A stretch of 64,000 nt of DNA, taken from positions 1,860,001 to 1,924,000 of the forward strand of contig NZ_CP045701.2 of NCBI RefSeq assembly GCF_009601685.2, written 5' to 3'. The notes beneath the pieces were generated by a model. The model was not told the origin of the DNA, searched no databases, and saw only the letters and a program-made list of their open reading frames with translations. Below, piece by piece: positions 38,872-49,404 of this stretch (the first letter of the stretch is position 1; each line of letters starts with the position of its first letter). The position numbers and the translations under genes are program-made. This DNA is from Pseudomonas brassicacearum. GTDB taxonomy: Bacteria > Pseudomonadota > Gammaproteobacteria > Pseudomonadales > Pseudomonadaceae.

Positions 38872-38966
38872 GTAGGAGCTGGCGAAGCCTGCGATCTTTT
38901 GATCTTCCCTCCAGACTCAATTTATAGGGGAAAGATCGCAGCCTCGTTGCACTCGACAGCTCCTAC
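38872..38966. repeat. REP element pair
   Basis: GTAGGAGCTGGCGAAGCCTG followed by CGATCTTTTGATCT, and the inverted AAAGATCGCAGCCTCGTTGC ending AGCTCCTAC, flank a 20-base spacer. Similar pairs occur at 44957-45103 and 53119-53216. These are typical of fluorescens-group genomes. Confidence 0.85.
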
Positions 38967-39005
38967 AGACCCAGCGGGAGCAAGCTCCCTTGCCACACAA
39001 GCAGA

Positions 39006-39173
39006 TCAACGGTCCTTGGCCTCCTTCGCATCCATTTCCGCATTGCGCTCGGCAACGCGCTTGCGTTGCTCATCGGTCAACTCGACCTTGTGGGCGGTGT
39101 CGCGCAGCATCATCAGACCACCAACGATCGAGCCGATTGCAACAATCAGAATCAACCAGGCATACCAGGGCAT
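39006..39173 (-). CDS. DUF2897-family small membrane protein
   Basis: The 55-residue protein has one membrane helix (WYAWLILIVAIGSIVGGLMM) followed by a charged tail (KVELTDEQRKRVAERNAEMD). The start MPWYAW has AAGGAGAG eight bases upstream; the frame is open further (to 39266) but lacks such a site. The family is widespread in Pseudomonas and of unknown function. It lies downstream of the permease on the same strand. Confidence 0.8.
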   Translation of the reverse strand: MPWYAWLILIVAIGSIVGGLMMLRDTAHKVELTDEQRKRVAERNAEMDAKEAKDR

Positions 39174-39293
39174 AGGGCTCTCCTTGAGGGGGCGATGGAC
39201 GGGCGAACGTTTTGCCGATCCATCGCACCTACCACTTATGAGCGAAGATTGTTCGCAGTGGTTCAATACTACGCCCGTTCGGCTGGCTTCACC

Positions 39294-40658
39294 TTAAAGC
39301 CCGGTCAGCATCGCATCGGCGGGAGCGTCCGCGCGCAGTTGTGCGGTGAGGATGAAGTAGACGAAACCCACCGCCATGAAACCGAGGAAGATCAGCCCGA
39401 TCAGCGCGTTGAACCAAGCCATCGCCACCAGGCACACCACGGCCAATACCAGGGCGATGCCGGGTACAAGCGGATAGCCCGGCGCCCGGAAGGTGCGTTC
39501 CAGGTTGGGTTCGGTTTTACGCAATTTGAACAGGCTGAGCATGCTCATGATGTACATGACGATCGCGCCGAACACGGCCATGGTGATCATGGCGGCGGTC
39601 AGGGTCATGCCGCCGAGGTTGATCAGGCCGTCGCTGTAGATCGCCGCGATGCCGATCAGTCCTCCGGCGATGATGGCTCGGTGCGGCGTCTGGAAGCGTG
39701 ACAGTTTGGCCAGGGAGGCGGGCAGGTAGCCGGCGCGGGCCAGGGCGAAGAATTGCCGCGAGTAGCCGAGGATAATGCCGTGGAAACTCGCCACCAGGCC
39801 GAACAGGCCGATCCACACCAGCATATGCAGCCAGCCGGAGCTTTCGCCGACCACGGTTTTCATGGCTTGGGGCAGGGGATCGTTGATGTTCGACAGGGTG
39901 CGCCAATCGCCGACACCGCCGGCAAAGAACATCACGCCCATGGCCAGGACCACCAAAGTCAGGATGCCGCTGATGTAGGCCTTGGGAATCGTGCGTTTCG
40001 GGTCCTTGGCTTCTTCGGCGGCCATGGCCGCGCCTTCGATGGCCAGGAAGAACCAGATGGCGAAGGGAATCGCGGCAAACATTCCGGCAATGGCCGGTGC
40101 GCCAAACACATCGGAACCGGCCCAGCCGTTCAGGGCAAAATTGCTGAAACTGAACGCCGGGGCCACGACGCCCATGAACACCAGCAGTTCGGCCACCGCC
40201 AGGACGCAGACGATCAGCTCGAACGTCGCGGCCAGTTTCACCCCGAGGATGTTCAGGCCCATGAACACGATATAGGCCCCGACCGCCGCGTGTTTCGGGT
40301 CCAGGGCCGGGAATTGCACGTTCAGGTAGGCGCCAATGGCCAGGGCAATGGCTGGCGGGGCGAAGACGAATTCGATCAGCGTCGCCAGCCCGGCGATCAA
40401 TCCGCCTTTCTCACCGAAAGCCCGACGACTGTAGGCAAACGGCCCGCCGGCGTGGGGAATGGCGGTGGTCAGTTCGGTGAAGCTGAAGATGAAGCAGGTG
40501 TACATGGCCGCGACCATGAATGACGTCACCAAAAAGCCCAGCGTCCCGGCCACGCCCCAGCCGTAGCTCCAGCCGAAATACTCGCCGGAAATCACCAGCC
40601 CGACGGCAATACCCCATAAATGCAGGGTGCCCAGGGTGGGTTTGAGTTGTGTGTTCAT
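39294..40658 (-). CDS. eat: Ethanolamine-type APC permease
   Basis: The 454-residue transporter has twelve predicted helices of the amino acid-polyamine-organocation superfamily. The N-terminal stretch LWGIAVGLVISGEYFGWSYG, the segment AIPHAGGPFAYSRRAFGEKG and EGAAMAAEEAKDPKRTIPKA match ethanolamine permeases. No eutBC genes lie within the window. The start has GGGAG seven bases upstream. It is transcribed away from kdpF. Confidence 0.8.
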   Translation of the reverse strand: MNTQLKPTLGTLHLWGIAVGLVISGEYFGWSYGWGVAGTLGFLVTSFMVAAMYTCFIFSFTELTTAIPHAGGPFAYSRRAFGEKGGLIAGLATLIEFVFAPPAIALAIGAYLNVQFPALDPKHAAVGAYIVFMGLNILGVKLAATFELIVCVLAVAELLVFMGVVAPAFSFSNFALNGWAGSDVFGAPAIAGMFAAIPFAIWFFLAIEGAAMAAEEAKDPKRTIPKAYISGILTLVVLAMGVMFFAGGVGDWRTLSNINDPLPQAMKTVVGESSGWLHMLVWIGLFGLVASFHGIILGYSRQFFALARAGYLPASLAKLSRFQTPHRAIIAGGLIGIAAIYSDGLINLGGMTLTAAMITMAVFGAIVMYIMSMLSLFKLRKTEPNLERTFRAPGYPLVPGIALVLAVVCLVAMAWFNALIGLIFLGFMAVGFVYFILTAQLRADAPADAMLTGL

Positions 40659-41049
40659 CGGTGGCTCCCTTGATCCATAGCAAAAGCGCTGGGGAGGGCC
40701 GTGCAGTGGACGTGCCAGTGTGGCGCGGGCGGTCGTAATGGGTGAAATCGTGTCGTATCGGGGATGTTCGCTGCCGGATGGCTTGGTTTTGTGCCCCAGT
40801 TCAGAGCGTCGGCGCCTGGGCTGGCCTCATCGCGAGCAAGCTCGCACACATGGGATCAGTGGTGAATAAAGAACTTGTGTTCACTGAAGCCCTCCTGTGG
40901 GAGCGAGCTTGCTCGCGATGAGGCCAGCCCAGCCAACACTTTTTACGGATTCTTTATTCCCCAGCCCCGCTCTCGATCTCGTTCCTTTACAGCCTCCCTG
41001 CCGACAATCACTCCACACACGGCACGACGCCGTACCACGGAGAAATCCC
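40659..41049. other. Divergent intergenic region with REP pair
   Basis: This 391-base stretch separates the permease (minus) from kdpF (plus). An inverted REP pair lies at about 40826-40935: GGCTGGCCTCATCGCGAGCA followed by AGCTCGC, and GCGAGCTTGCTCGCGATGAG followed by GCCAGCC. The kdp promoter is expected between 40936 and 41030, but I could not identify a KdpE site with confidence. No gene was found. Confidence 0.65.
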
Positions 41050-41139
41050 ATGAGTGTTCTGGACGGGGTGTCGCTGCTGTTGGCAGTGGCGCTGTTCATT
41101 TATCTGCTGGTTGCGCTGTTGCGCGCCGATCGGAACTAG
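41050..41139 (+). CDS. kdpF: K+-transporting ATPase, F subunit
   Basis: This 29-residue single-helix peptide, MSVLDGVSLLLAVALFIYLL then VALLRADRN, is the stabilising subunit KdpF. It begins the kdp operon and ends 8 bp before kdpA. The frame is open upstream to 40897, but the ATG at 41050 has GGAGA upstream and gives the family sequence. Confidence 0.93.
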   Translation: MSVLDGVSLLLAVALFIYLLVALLRADRN

Positions 41140-41147
41140 GAGCGGCT

Positions 41148-42842
41148 ATGCACGGTTATGACTACGGGCTGATCCTCGCCTTTTTCGCCTTGGTGCTGAT
41201 TCCGGCACCGTTTCTGGGGCGTTTTTACTATCGGGTGATGGAAGGCCAGCGCACTTGGCTTTCGCCGATCCTCGGCCCGGTGGAGCGTGGTTGCTACCGC
41301 CTGGCCGGTGTCGATCCCACTGCTGAGCAGAGCTGGCAGAAATACACCCTGGCCTTGCTCGCGTTCAATCTGGCGGGTTTTTTCTTGCTGTTCGCCATTC
41401 TGCTGCTGCAGGGACACCTGCCGCTCAATACCGAGCAGTTGCCCGGCATGGAGTGGACCCAGGCTTTCAACACGGCCGTGAGTTTCACGACCAACACTAA
41501 CTGGCAGTCCTACAGCGGCGAAGCGTCCCTGAGCTACCTGAGCCAGATGGTCGGCCTGACCGTGCAGAACTTTGTCAGCGCCGCCACCGGCCTGGCCGTG
41601 CTCGTGGCGCTGTGTCGCGGCATCGGGCGCAAGTCCGCTGCGACACTGGGTAATTTCTGGGTCGACATGACCCGCGCCACCCTCTACGGGCTGTTGCCGT
41701 TGTGCCTGCTGCTGGCATTGTTCCTGGTCTGGCAGGGCGTGCCGCAGACCTTTGCGCACTATGTGCACGGGGTCACGCTGCAGGGCGCCGACCAGGTCAT
41801 CCCGTTGGGGCCGGCCGCCAGCCAGATCGCGATCAAGCAACTGGGCACCAACGGTGGCGGTTTCTTCGGCGTCAACTCGGCGCATCCGTTCGAAAACCCG
41901 ACGGCCTGGAGCAACCTGTTCGAAGTCGCTTCGATCATCCTGATTCCCGCTGCGCTGGTGTTCACCTTCGGCCATTACGTCAAGGACCTGCGCCAGAGCC
42001 GGGCGATCATCGCCTGCATGCTGGCCTTGTTCCTGATCGGCGGCGCTACCTCGCTGTGGGCCGAATACCAACCCAACCCGGCCCTGAACAACCCGGCCGT
42101 CGAGCAAACCGCACCACTGGAAGGCAAGGAGGCACGCTTCGGCACCACCGCCACGGTGCTGTGGTCAGTGACCACCACGGCGGCGTCCAATGGCTCGGTC
42201 AACGGCATGCACGACAGCCTCAGCCCGCTCAGCGGCATGGTGTCGCTGGTGAACATGATGGTCGGCGAAGTGATCTTCGGCGGCGTCGGGGCCGGGCTCT
42301 ACGGCATGCTGTTGAACGTGCTGATCGCGGTGTTCCTGGCCGGCTTGATGATCGGTCGCACCCCGGAATACCTGGGTAAGAAGCTGGGCGCCCGGGAGGT
42401 GCAACTGTTGGTGGCAACCCTGCTGGTGATGCCTGTCAGCGTGCTGGTGCTGGGGGCCGTCGCTGCGAGTCTGCCCGGGCCGGCCGCGGCGGTGAGCAAC
42501 CCGGGTGCCCACGGTTTCAGCCAGTTGTTGTACGCCTACACCTCGGCGGGAGCGAACAACGGTTCGGCATTTGCCGGGTTCGGCGCCAACACACCTTTCC
42601 ACAACCTGATGTTGGGCCTGGGCATGTTGATCGGCCGGTTCGGCTACATCCTGCCGGTGCTGGCATTGGCCGGCAGCCTGGCCTTGAAGAAGACCGCGCC
42701 GATTGGCCAGAACAGCTTTCCTACCCACGGCCCGCTGTTCGTGACGCTGTTGACCGTGACCATCCTGCTGGTGGGGGGCTTGACCTTCCTGCCGACCCTG
42801 GCGCTGGGGCCGATTGCCGAACACTTGAGCATGGGCTTCTGA
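41148..42842 (+). CDS. kdpA: K+-transporting ATPase, A subunit
   Basis: The 564-residue channel-like subunit binds and translocates K+. About ten helices are predicted, with four degenerate selectivity-filter loops visible: [45 protein letters not shown] and [13 protein letters not shown]. The ATG at 41148 follows GGAGCGG. A longer frame from 40875 crosses kdpF out of frame and is not coding before 41148. Confidence 0.96.
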   Translation: MHGYDYGLILAFFALVLIPAPFLGRFYYRVMEGQRTWLSPILGPVERGCYRLAGVDPTAEQSWQKYTLALLAFNLAGFFLLFAILLLQGHLPLNTEQLPGMEWTQAFNTAVSFTTNTNWQSYSGEASLSYLSQMVGLTVQNFVSAATGLAVLVALCRGIGRKSAATLGNFWVDMTRATLYGLLPLCLLLALFLVWQGVPQTFAHYVHGVTLQGADQVIPLGPAASQIAIKQLGTNGGGFFGVNSAHPFENPTAWSNLFEVASIILIPAALVFTFGHYVKDLRQSRAIIACMLALFLIGGATSLWAEYQPNPALNNPAVEQTAPLEGKEARFGTTATVLWSVTTTAASNGSVNGMHDSLSPLSGMVSLVNMMVGEVIFGGVGAGLYGMLLNVLIAVFLAGLMIGRTPEYLGKKLGAREVQLLVATLLVMPVSVLVLGAVAASLPGPAAAVSNPGAHGFSQLLYAYTSAGANNGSAFAGFGANTPFHNLMLGLGMLIGRFGYILPVLALAGSLALKKTAPIGQNSFPTHGPLFVTLLTVTILLVGGLTFLPTLALGPIAEHLSMGF

Positions 42843-42849
42843 GGACCTG

Positions 42850-44907
42850 ATGATGAATATGCCGATGAGCAAAACCGTCGCCGCTAAGGCACCGGAACAA
42901 CCGAAGACCCACCTGTCGGCCCTCTGGCGGCCGGCGTTGGTGCAAGCCTTCGTCAAGCTCGATCCACGCCAGTTGCACCGCGCGCCGGTGATGCTGGTGG
43001 TGGAGCTGACCGCGATCCTCACCACCGTGTTGTGCTTCATCCCCGACAACGCCGTGCCGACCTTCGTCGCCGCGCAAATTGCGCTGTGGCTGTGGTTCAC
43101 GGTGCTGTTCGCCAACTTCGCCGAAGCGTTGGCCGAAGGTCGCGGCAAGGCCCGGGCCGACAGTCTCAAGGCCGGCAGCGAAGGCCTCAACGCACGTCGC
43201 CAGACCGCCAGCGGTTTTGAAATCATCCCCGCCACCCGTCTGCGCAAAGGCGATGTGGTGCGCGTCGAGGCCGGCGACATGATCCCCGGCGACGGTGAAG
43301 TGATCGAAGGCATCGCCGCGGTCAATGAGGCGGCAATTACCGGCGAATCGGCGCCGGTCATTCGCGAGTCCGGCGGTGATCGCTCGGCCGTCACCGGCAA
43401 CACGCGGCTGGTTTCCGACTGGCTGCTGGTGCGCATTACCAGCAATCCCGGCGAGTCCACTCTGGACCGCATGATCGCCCTGGTCGAAGGCGCCAAGCGC
43501 CAGAAAACGCCGAACGAGGTGGCGCTGGATATCCTGTTGATCGGCCTGACGCTGATCTTCCTGTTGGTGGTGGTGACGCTGCAACCGTTCGCCCATTTCG
43601 CCAACGCCAGCCTGCCGCTGGTGTTTCTGGTGGCGCTGCTGGTCACCTTGATTCCCACCACCATCGGCGGGCTGCTGTCGGCCATCGGCATCGCCGGGAT
43701 GGATCGGTTGGTGCGCCTGAACGTGATCGCCAAATCCGGCCGTGCGGTCGAGGCGGCGGGTGACGTGCATGTGTTGATGCTGGACAAGACCGGCACCATC
43801 ACCTTTGGCAATCGTCGTTGTACAGCGGTCCATGCCGCCCCCGGTGTGAGTACCAACGAACTGGCCGAAGGCGCGCTGTTCGCCTCGTTGGCTGACGAGA
43901 CGGCCGAGGGCAAGTCCATCGTCGAGTACCTGCGAGGTTTGCATCCACAGCCCGAGCCCGGCATCGACGCGCTGACGGCTGTGCCGTTCAGTGCTGAAAC
44001 CCGTTTGTCCGGGGTCGACTATCAGGGCCGTATCTACCGCAAGGGCGCGGTGGACTCGTTGCTGGATTTCATCGGCCTTGCACGCAATGAGTTGCCGCCG
44101 GCACTGGCGCGGGAGGTCGACAAGATCGCTCAGAGTGGCGGCACGCCGTTGCTGGTGTGCGTGGACGGCAAGCTGCTCGGTGTTATCCATCTCAAGGACG
44201 TGGTCAAACCCGGCATTCGCGAGCGCTTTGCCGAGCTGCGCAAGCTGGGGATCCGCACGGTGATGGTCACCGGCGACAACCCGTTGACCGCCGCGGCGAT
44301 TGCCGCCGAGGCCGGTGTCGACGACGTGCTGGCGGAGGCCACGCCGGAGAAGAAACTGGCGCGTATCCGTCATGAGCAAAATGACGGTCGGCTGGTGGCC
44401 ATGTGCGGCGACGGCGCCAACGACGCCCCGGCCCTGGCCCAGGCCGATGTCGGCATGGCGATGAACGACGGCACTCAGGCCGCGCGGGAGGCGGCCAACA
44501 TGGTCGACCTCGACAGTGACCCGACCAAATTGCTCGATGTGGTACAGATCGGCAAGGAATTGCTGGTGACCCGTGGGGCGCTGACCACCTTTTCCATCGC
44601 CAATGACATCGCCAAGTATTTCGCGATCCTGCCGGCGCTGTTCGCTTCGATTTATCCACAGCTCGGCGTGTTGAATGTGATGCACCTGAGCAGCCCCCGG
44701 AGCGCGATCCTGTCGGCCATCGTCTTCAACGCCTTGATCATCGTCGTGCTGATCCCCCTGGCCCTGCGCGGCGTGCGCGTGCAAGCGGCAAGCGCGGCGG
44801 CGCTGTTGCGACGCAATCTGTTGATCTATGGCCTGGGCGGGATCGTCGTGCCGTTCGTGGGGATCAAGGCGATCGATATGTTGCTGACGGCGTTGCACCT
44901 GGTTTGA
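42850..44907 (+). CDS. kdpB: K+-transporting ATPase, B subunit
   Basis: The 685-residue P-type ATPase subunit powers KdpA. It has the TGE motif ([16 protein letters not shown]), the phosphorylated aspartate in [13 protein letters not shown] (Asp312), and the hinge [16 protein letters not shown]. It lies 7 bp after kdpA. Unusually, 260 bp of repeats separate it from kdpC. Long minus-strand frames across this gene are shadows. Confidence 0.97.
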   Translation: MMNMPMSKTVAAKAPEQPKTHLSALWRPALVQAFVKLDPRQLHRAPVMLVVELTAILTTVLCFIPDNAVPTFVAAQIALWLWFTVLFANFAEALAEGRGKARADSLKAGSEGLNARRQTASGFEIIPATRLRKGDVVRVEAGDMIPGDGEVIEGIAAVNEAAITGESAPVIRESGGDRSAVTGNTRLVSDWLLVRITSNPGESTLDRMIALVEGAKRQKTPNEVALDILLIGLTLIFLLVVVTLQPFAHFANASLPLVFLVALLVTLIPTTIGGLLSAIGIAGMDRLVRLNVIAKSGRAVEAAGDVHVLMLDKTGTITFGNRRCTAVHAAPGVSTNELAEGALFASLADETAEGKSIVEYLRGLHPQPEPGIDALTAVPFSAETRLSGVDYQGRIYRKGAVDSLLDFIGLARNELPPALAREVDKIAQSGGTPLLVCVDGKLLGVIHLKDVVKPGIRERFAELRKLGIRTVMVTGDNPLTAAAIAAEAGVDDVLAEATPEKKLARIRHEQNDGRLVAMCGDGANDAPALAQADVGMAMNDGTQAAREAANMVDLDSDPTKLLDVVQIGKELLVTRGALTTFSIANDIAKYFAILPALFASIYPQLGVLNVMHLSSPRSAILSAIVFNALIIVVLIPLALRGVRVQAASAAALLRRNLLIYGLGGIVVPFVGIKAIDMLLTALHLV

Positions 44908-44956
44908 GCCTGACGTGCGGTGAACCAATTTTTGTTGCAAGAAGATAGCTCCCGCC

Positions 44957-45011
44957 GAGCTCTGCAGGAGCTCTGCAGGAGCTGTGTAGGAGCTCTGTAG
45001 GAGCTGTCGAG
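44957..45011 (+). repeat. Five tandem 11-bp repeats
   Basis: GAGCTCTGCAG occurs twice exactly, followed by GAGCTGTGTAG, GAGCTCTGTAG and GAGCTGTCGAG. It looks like a local expansion of the GTAGGAGCT end of a REP arm, in the kdpB-kdpC gap. Confidence 0.9.
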
Positions 45012-45103
45012 TGCAACGAGGCTGCGATCTTTCCCCAGACACTTGAATCCCAAGCGAAAGATCAAGATCAAGATCAAAAGATCGCAGGCTTCGCCAGCTC
45101 CTA
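44979..45103. repeat. REP element pair between kdpB and kdpC
   Basis: The left arm reads GGAGCTGTCGAGTGCAACGA then GGCTGCGATCTTT; the right arm reads AAAAGATCGCAGGCTTCGCC then AGCTCCTAC. The spacer contains three near-tandem copies of AAGATC/AGATCA (45056-45079), another small expansion. Confidence 0.85.
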
Positions 45104-45167
45104 CAGAGCCCAGCGCGAGCAAGCGCCTTGCCTGGAAGTTAGCTGTTTCTTATTCGAGGATTTTGAA

Positions 45168-45713
45168 ATGTCCACTCTGATTCGCCCGGCCTTGAGCCTG
45201 TTACTACTGATGGCCCTGATCACCGGTGTCGCGTACCCACTGGTGGTCACCGGCGTGGCGCAAGTCGCCTTTCCGGTCCAGGCCAATGGCAGCCTGATCG
45301 TCGATGCGGCCGGCAAGGTCCGTGGCTCGACGCTGATTGCCCAGGATTTCACCGGCGATGCCTGGTTTCATCCACGGCCATCGGCCGGCGCCTTTGCCAC
45401 GGTCGCCAGCGGCGCCAGCAACTTTTCCCCGAGCAACCCGGCCCTGGCCACGCGGGTGATCGATGACGCCCAAAAACGCCAGGTGCCCGGCCAGGGCCCG
45501 GTGCCGCTGGCGTTGCTGACCACCTCCGCCAGCGGGCTGGATCCGCACTTGCCACCGGCAGCGATTGCCTATCAACTGGCCCGTGTCGCCGCAGCGCGCA
45601 ACCTGCCGGCCTCGACCTTGCAGCAACTGCTCGACGACAACACTGAGCAATCCTTGGTGGGCCCGCCCGTGGTGAATGTGCTGGCGTTGAACCTGGCCCT
45701 GGAAAAACTGTAG
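45168..45713 (+). CDS. kdpC: K+-transporting ATPase, C subunit
   Basis: The 181-residue subunit has one N-terminal helix ([20 protein letters not shown]) and a periplasmic domain with the conserved WFHPRPSAG and [20 protein letters not shown]. It stabilises KdpAB and raises ATP affinity. Its separation from kdpB by a REP cluster is notable, because the genes normally nearly touch. Confidence 0.96.
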   Translation: MSTLIRPALSLLLLMALITGVAYPLVVTGVAQVAFPVQANGSLIVDAAGKVRGSTLIAQDFTGDAWFHPRPSAGAFATVASGASNFSPSNPALATRVIDDAQKRQVPGQGPVPLALLTTSASGLDPHLPPAAIAYQLARVAAARNLPASTLQQLLDDNTEQSLVGPPVVNVLALNLALEKL

Positions 45714-45716
45714 AAC

Positions 45717-45823
45717 CTGTGGGAGTGGCGCCTGTGGGGGCAAGGCTTGCTGCAGCAAAACCTGTGGGAGCAAGCTTTGCTCCCACAGGTCCAGTGCCCA
45801 TAAGCTTTGCTCCCACAGGTCCG
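45717..45823. repeat. REP cluster between kdpC and kdpD
   Basis: Several copies of CCTGTGGGAGCAAGCTTTGC and its inverse TTTGCTCCCACAGGT lie side by side, including AACCTGTGGGAGCAAGC paired with GCTTTGCTCCCACAGGTCC at 45763-45802 and a second inverse arm at 45803-45823. They could form hairpins that lower read-through from kdpC into kdpDE. Confidence 0.85.
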
Positions 45824-45869
45824 CCTTCCGCAGGGTGTTTGATCAATATTTGAAAGAGACTTTCACGCC

Positions 45870-48521
45870 ATGAGCGACTCCGGCCGCGCCGACGCACTGT
45901 TAGCCAATCTGCCCCGCAATGACCGTGGCCGGCTCAAGGTCTTCCTGGGCGCGGCGCCCGGTGTCGGCAAGACTTACGCCATGCTGCAAGCGGCACACAC
46001 CCAACTGCGTCAGGGCGTGAAAGTCGTCGCCGGGGTGGTGGAAACTCACGGTCGTGCCGAAACCGAAGCACTGCTCGGCGGCCTGGTGCAGCAGCCCTTG
46101 GTGCGCTCGGAATATCGCGGTGTGATGCTCGAGGAAATGGACCTCGACGGCTTGCTCGCCACCCGGCCGAACCTGGTCCTGGTGGACGAACTGGCCCATA
46201 GCAATGCGCCGGGCAGTCGCCATGCCAAACGCTGGCAGGACATTCAGGAACTGCTTGCGGCGGGTATCGATGTCTACACCACCGTCAATGTCCAGCATCT
46301 GGAAAGCCTCAACGACCAAGTGCGCGGCATCACGGGCGTGCAGGTGCGCGAGACGTTGCCGGATTGGGTCCTGCAGGAGGCCGATGAACTGCTATTGATC
46401 GACCTGCCATCGCGCGAGCTGCTGGAGCGCCTGCGTGATGGCAAGGTCTACGTGCCGGAACAGGCCCGGGCGGCGATCGATGCGTTTTTCACCCAGACCA
46501 ACCTGACCGCGTTGCGCGAGCTGGCCATGCAGACCGCCGCTGCCCAGGTCGACAATGACCTGGCCCAGGGGTATCGACAACTGGGTCAGGCGGCGCCGGC
46601 GGTGCGCGGACGCCTGCTGGTGGGGGTGGGCGCCGACGTGCAGGCCGAACGTCTGGTGCGCCACGCCAGTCGCGTCGCCCAGCGTCGGCATTTGCCGTGG
46701 AGCCTGGTCCACGTAGACAGCGGCGTCGCGCACGATGAGTCGTCGCGACAGTATCTGCAAAATGCCCAGCAGTTGGCTGAACGTCTCGGCGGGGAAGTGG
46801 TGCTGTTGCGGGCCGGCGAAGTCGCCAAGACCTTGATCCAGCACGCCACCGAACGTCGCGCCACGCTGCTGCTGGTGGGCCAGTCCAGGCCGCGTTTGCG
46901 ACGGCGACTGTTGGGCGGTGGTTTGGCTTCACGCTTGCTGCGCGATGCCCGGGGACTGGAAATCAGTGTGCTGGACAGCGATGAGCAGCCCCGTCCCACC
47001 CGCGTGCGTTCGAGCGCCGTCCAGACCGGGTTCGACTACGTGTTGGCGCTGGCGGCGACCGTGGCGGCCAGCGCGTTGGCCTGGGGGATTTCAGGGTGGC
47101 TGGCGTTGCCCAATATTTCCCTGGTGTTTCTGATGGCGGTGTTGCTGGTGGCGGTACGCAGCAGCCTCGGCCCGGCGCTGGCCTGCGCGGCGCTGTCGTT
47201 CCTGGCCTATGACTTCCTGTTCATCCCACCGAATTTTTCCTTCACCATCCAGCGCGAAGAAGACGTGCTGACGCTGGTGTTTTTCCTGCTCATGGCAGCC
47301 CTGACCGGCAACCTTGCCGCTCGCCAGCGTCGCCAGTTGCAGGCCCTGCGCGACACCCAGCAGGAAACCGGCGAACTGCTCGACCTGTCGCGCAAACTCA
47401 CTGCCGCCACCGACCGCCAGGCAGTGGTCAGCGCCGCTGCGCAGCACCTCAACGGCCTGCACGACTTGCAGCTTTGCCTGCTCAATCGCGACGGCCAGAG
47501 CGATTGGAAGGTCGAGACCGGCGAGCCGCTGACGTTTACCGAAGCCGAACGTGCGGCGGCCGACTGGGCCTGGCAGCACGACCAGCCCGCTGGTGCCGGC
47601 ACCGGGACGTTGCCGTCTGGGCGCTGGTGGTGGTGGCCGCTGTCGGCGGAAGGCGGACCACTGGGGTTGCTGGGTGTGTGCCCGAACGAAGGCAAGCCGT
47701 TGAGCGGCCAGCGTCGGCGTTTGCTGGCGGCCCTCAGTCAACCATTGGCCCAGGCGTTGGCCCGGGCGCAACTGGCCCAGGACCTGGAAGCAGCGCGCCT
47801 GCACGGTGAAACCGAGCAACTGCGCAGCGCCTTGCTGGCGTCAGTGTCCCACGATCTGCGCACACCGCTGACGTCCATGCGCGGCAGCATCGACAGCTTG
47901 CTGGCGCTGGGGGAGGCGATCCCACTGGCCGATCGTCGCGAACTGCTCGAAGGCACCCGCGATGAAGCCGAGCGGTTGGATCGCTACATCCAGAACCTGC
48001 TGGACATGACCCGTCTGGGGCACGGTGCCCTGAAGCTGGCGCGGGACTGGGTCTCGCCGGCCGATATCGTCGGCAGCGCGCTGAACCGCTTGCGGGCGGT
48101 GTTGGCGCCCCTGGCGGTCGGCGTCGAGGTGCCTGCTGACCTGCCGTTGCTATATGTCCACGCGGCACTGATCGAGCAGGCCTTGGTAAACGTGCTGGAA
48201 AACGCCGCGCGTTTTTCACCGGCCCATGGGCGGCTGCTGCTGAGCGCGGGTACGAGGGACGGCGAAGTGTTTTTCGCCGTGGCCGACGAGGGCCCCGGGA
48301 TCCCTGAACAAGAGCGAGAAAAAATCTTCGACATGTTCTATACCGCCGCGCGCGGTGATCGGGGCGGGCAGGGCACGGGGTTGGGATTGGCCATCTGCCA
48401 GGGCATGGTCGGTGCCCATGGCGGGCGAATCAGCGTGGCCGATGGCCTCGACGGGCGCGGCACCTGCATCACGTTGCACCTGCCGTTGCAGGCACAACCG
48501 GGTATGGACGATGAAGCCTGA
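45870..48521 (+). CDS. kdpD: Osmosensitive K+ channel sensor histidine kinase
   Basis: The 883-residue kinase has an N-terminal KdpD domain with Walker A (FLGAAPGVGKTYAMLQ, residues about 24-40) and a Walker B-like region ending VDELAHSNAPGSRHAKRW, then a universal-stress-protein-like domain to about residue 370. Four membrane helices (390-490) follow, then a GAF-like region, the HisKA box SVSHDLRTPLTSMRG (His661) and the ATPase motifs NVLENAARFSP and GTGLGLAICQGM. It phosphorylates KdpE when K+ is scarce. Confidence 0.96.
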   Translation: MSDSGRADALLANLPRNDRGRLKVFLGAAPGVGKTYAMLQAAHTQLRQGVKVVAGVVETHGRAETEALLGGLVQQPLVRSEYRGVMLEEMDLDGLLATRPNLVLVDELAHSNAPGSRHAKRWQDIQELLAAGIDVYTTVNVQHLESLNDQVRGITGVQVRETLPDWVLQEADELLLIDLPSRELLERLRDGKVYVPEQARAAIDAFFTQTNLTALRELAMQTAAAQVDNDLAQGYRQLGQAAPAVRGRLLVGVGADVQAERLVRHASRVAQRRHLPWSLVHVDSGVAHDESSRQYLQNAQQLAERLGGEVVLLRAGEVAKTLIQHATERRATLLLVGQSRPRLRRRLLGGGLASRLLRDARGLEISVLDSDEQPRPTRVRSSAVQTGFDYVLALAATVAASALAWGISGWLALPNISLVFLMAVLLVAVRSSLGPALACAALSFLAYDFLFIPPNFSFTIQREEDVLTLVFFLLMAALTGNLAARQRRQLQALRDTQQETGELLDLSRKLTAATDRQAVVSAAAQHLNGLHDLQLCLLNRDGQSDWKVETGEPLTFTEAERAAADWAWQHDQPAGAGTGTLPSGRWWWWPLSAEGGPLGLLGVCPNEGKPLSGQRRRLLAALSQPLAQALARAQLAQDLEAARLHGETEQLRSALLASVSHDLRTPLTSMRGSIDSLLALGEAIPLADRRELLEGTRDEAERLDRYIQNLLDMTRLGHGALKLARDWVSPADIVGSALNRLRAVLAPLAVGVEVPADLPLLYVHAALIEQALVNVLENAARFSPAHGRLLLSAGTRDGEVFFAVADEGPGIPEQEREKIFDMFYTAARGDRGGQGTGLGLAICQGMVGAHGGRISVADGLDGRGTCITLHLPLQAQPGMDDEA

Positions 48522-48587
48522 GCGGCGCTGGGTTACTCTCTCGTCCCACCTGCTTGCCTTTTCACCTGATTGCAACGAACGAGCGCC

Positions 48588-49286
48588 ATGAGCCAGACCG
48601 CGACCCTTTTGGTTATCGATGACGAACCGCAGATCCGCAAATTCCTGCGCATCAGCTTGAGCTCCCAAGGCTACAAGGTGCTGGAAGCCGGCACCGGCGC
48701 TGAAGGGCTTGCCCAAGCGGCGCTGAACAAGCCCGATCTGCTGATACTTGACCTGGGCCTGCCGGACATGGACGGCCAGCAGGTGTTGCGCGAGTTTCGC
48801 CAATGGTCGACGGTGCCGGTGCTGGTGCTCTCGGTGCGGGCCAGCGAAGCGCAGAAGGTCGAGGCGCTGGACAACGGTGCCAACGATTACGTGACCAAAC
48901 CGTTCGGCATCCAGGAGTTTCTCGCCCGCATCCGCGCCTTGTTGCGCCAGGCCCCGGCGGGCGAGCCACAGGAAGCCGCGCTGATGTTCGGTCCGTTGAC
49001 GGTGGACCTGGCGTATCGACGGGTGCTGCTGGACGGCACCGAAGTGGCCCTGACCCGCAAGGAGTACGCGGTACTGGCGCAACTGGCGCGGCACCCGGGG
49101 CGGGTCATTACCCAGCAGCAACTGCTCAAGGACATCTGGGGCCCGACCCACACCGAAGACAGCCACTACCTGCGGATCGTGGTCGGCCACCTGCGCCAGA
49201 AACTGGCCGACGACCCGACCCGACCGCGGTTCATTGTGACCGAGGCGGGGGTGGGGTATCGGTTGTTGGGGGAGGGTGGGCTTTAG
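48588..49286 (+). CDS. kdpE: Response regulator of the kdp operon
   Basis: This 232-residue OmpR-type regulator has a receiver domain with acidic pocket VIDDEPQ, the phosphorylated Asp55 in LLILDLGLPDMDG and lysine in NDYVTKPFG. Its winged helix includes LTRKEYAVLAQLARHPGRVI and the recognition segment EDSHYLRIVVGHLRQKL. The start MSQTATLLVID is used; the open frame begins six codons earlier. It is 66 bp downstream of kdpD. Confidence 0.95.
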   Translation: MSQTATLLVIDDEPQIRKFLRISLSSQGYKVLEAGTGAEGLAQAALNKPDLLILDLGLPDMDGQQVLREFRQWSTVPVLVLSVRASEAQKVEALDNGANDYVTKPFGIQEFLARIRALLRQAPAGEPQEAALMFGPLTVDLAYRRVLLDGTEVALTRKEYAVLAQLARHPGRVITQQQLLKDIWGPTHTEDSHYLRIVVGHLRQKLADDPTRPRFIVTEAGVGYRLLGEGGL

Positions 49287-49317
49287 TCTTGTGTTGTCAG
49301 GGCTGCCGCCATCGCGG

Positions 49318-49384
49318 GCAAGCCTTGCTCCCACAGGGTTCACCGCAGATCAATGTAGGAGCGAGCTTGCTCGCGAAGAGGCCC
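49318..49384. repeat. REP-type repeats
   Basis: CAAGCCTTGCTCCCACAGGG and GTAGGAGCGAGCTTGCTCGC then GAAGAGGCC are two half elements of the same families as the repeats in the kdp region. They separate the convergent kdpE and patatin genes. Confidence 0.75.
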
Positions 49385-49404
49385 GAACAGCCACTCGAGA
49401 TCTC

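Noticed and set aside
44957..45011. Tandem repeats considered as a CRISPR array
   Set aside because: The 11-bp units are directly abutting with no spacers and derive from a REP arm; no cas genes in the window.
42165..45042. Minus-strand open frames of 599 and 773 codons across kdpA/kdpB
   Set aside because: Low-complexity Arg/Gln/His-rich translations antisense to well-recognised kdp genes; no start context.
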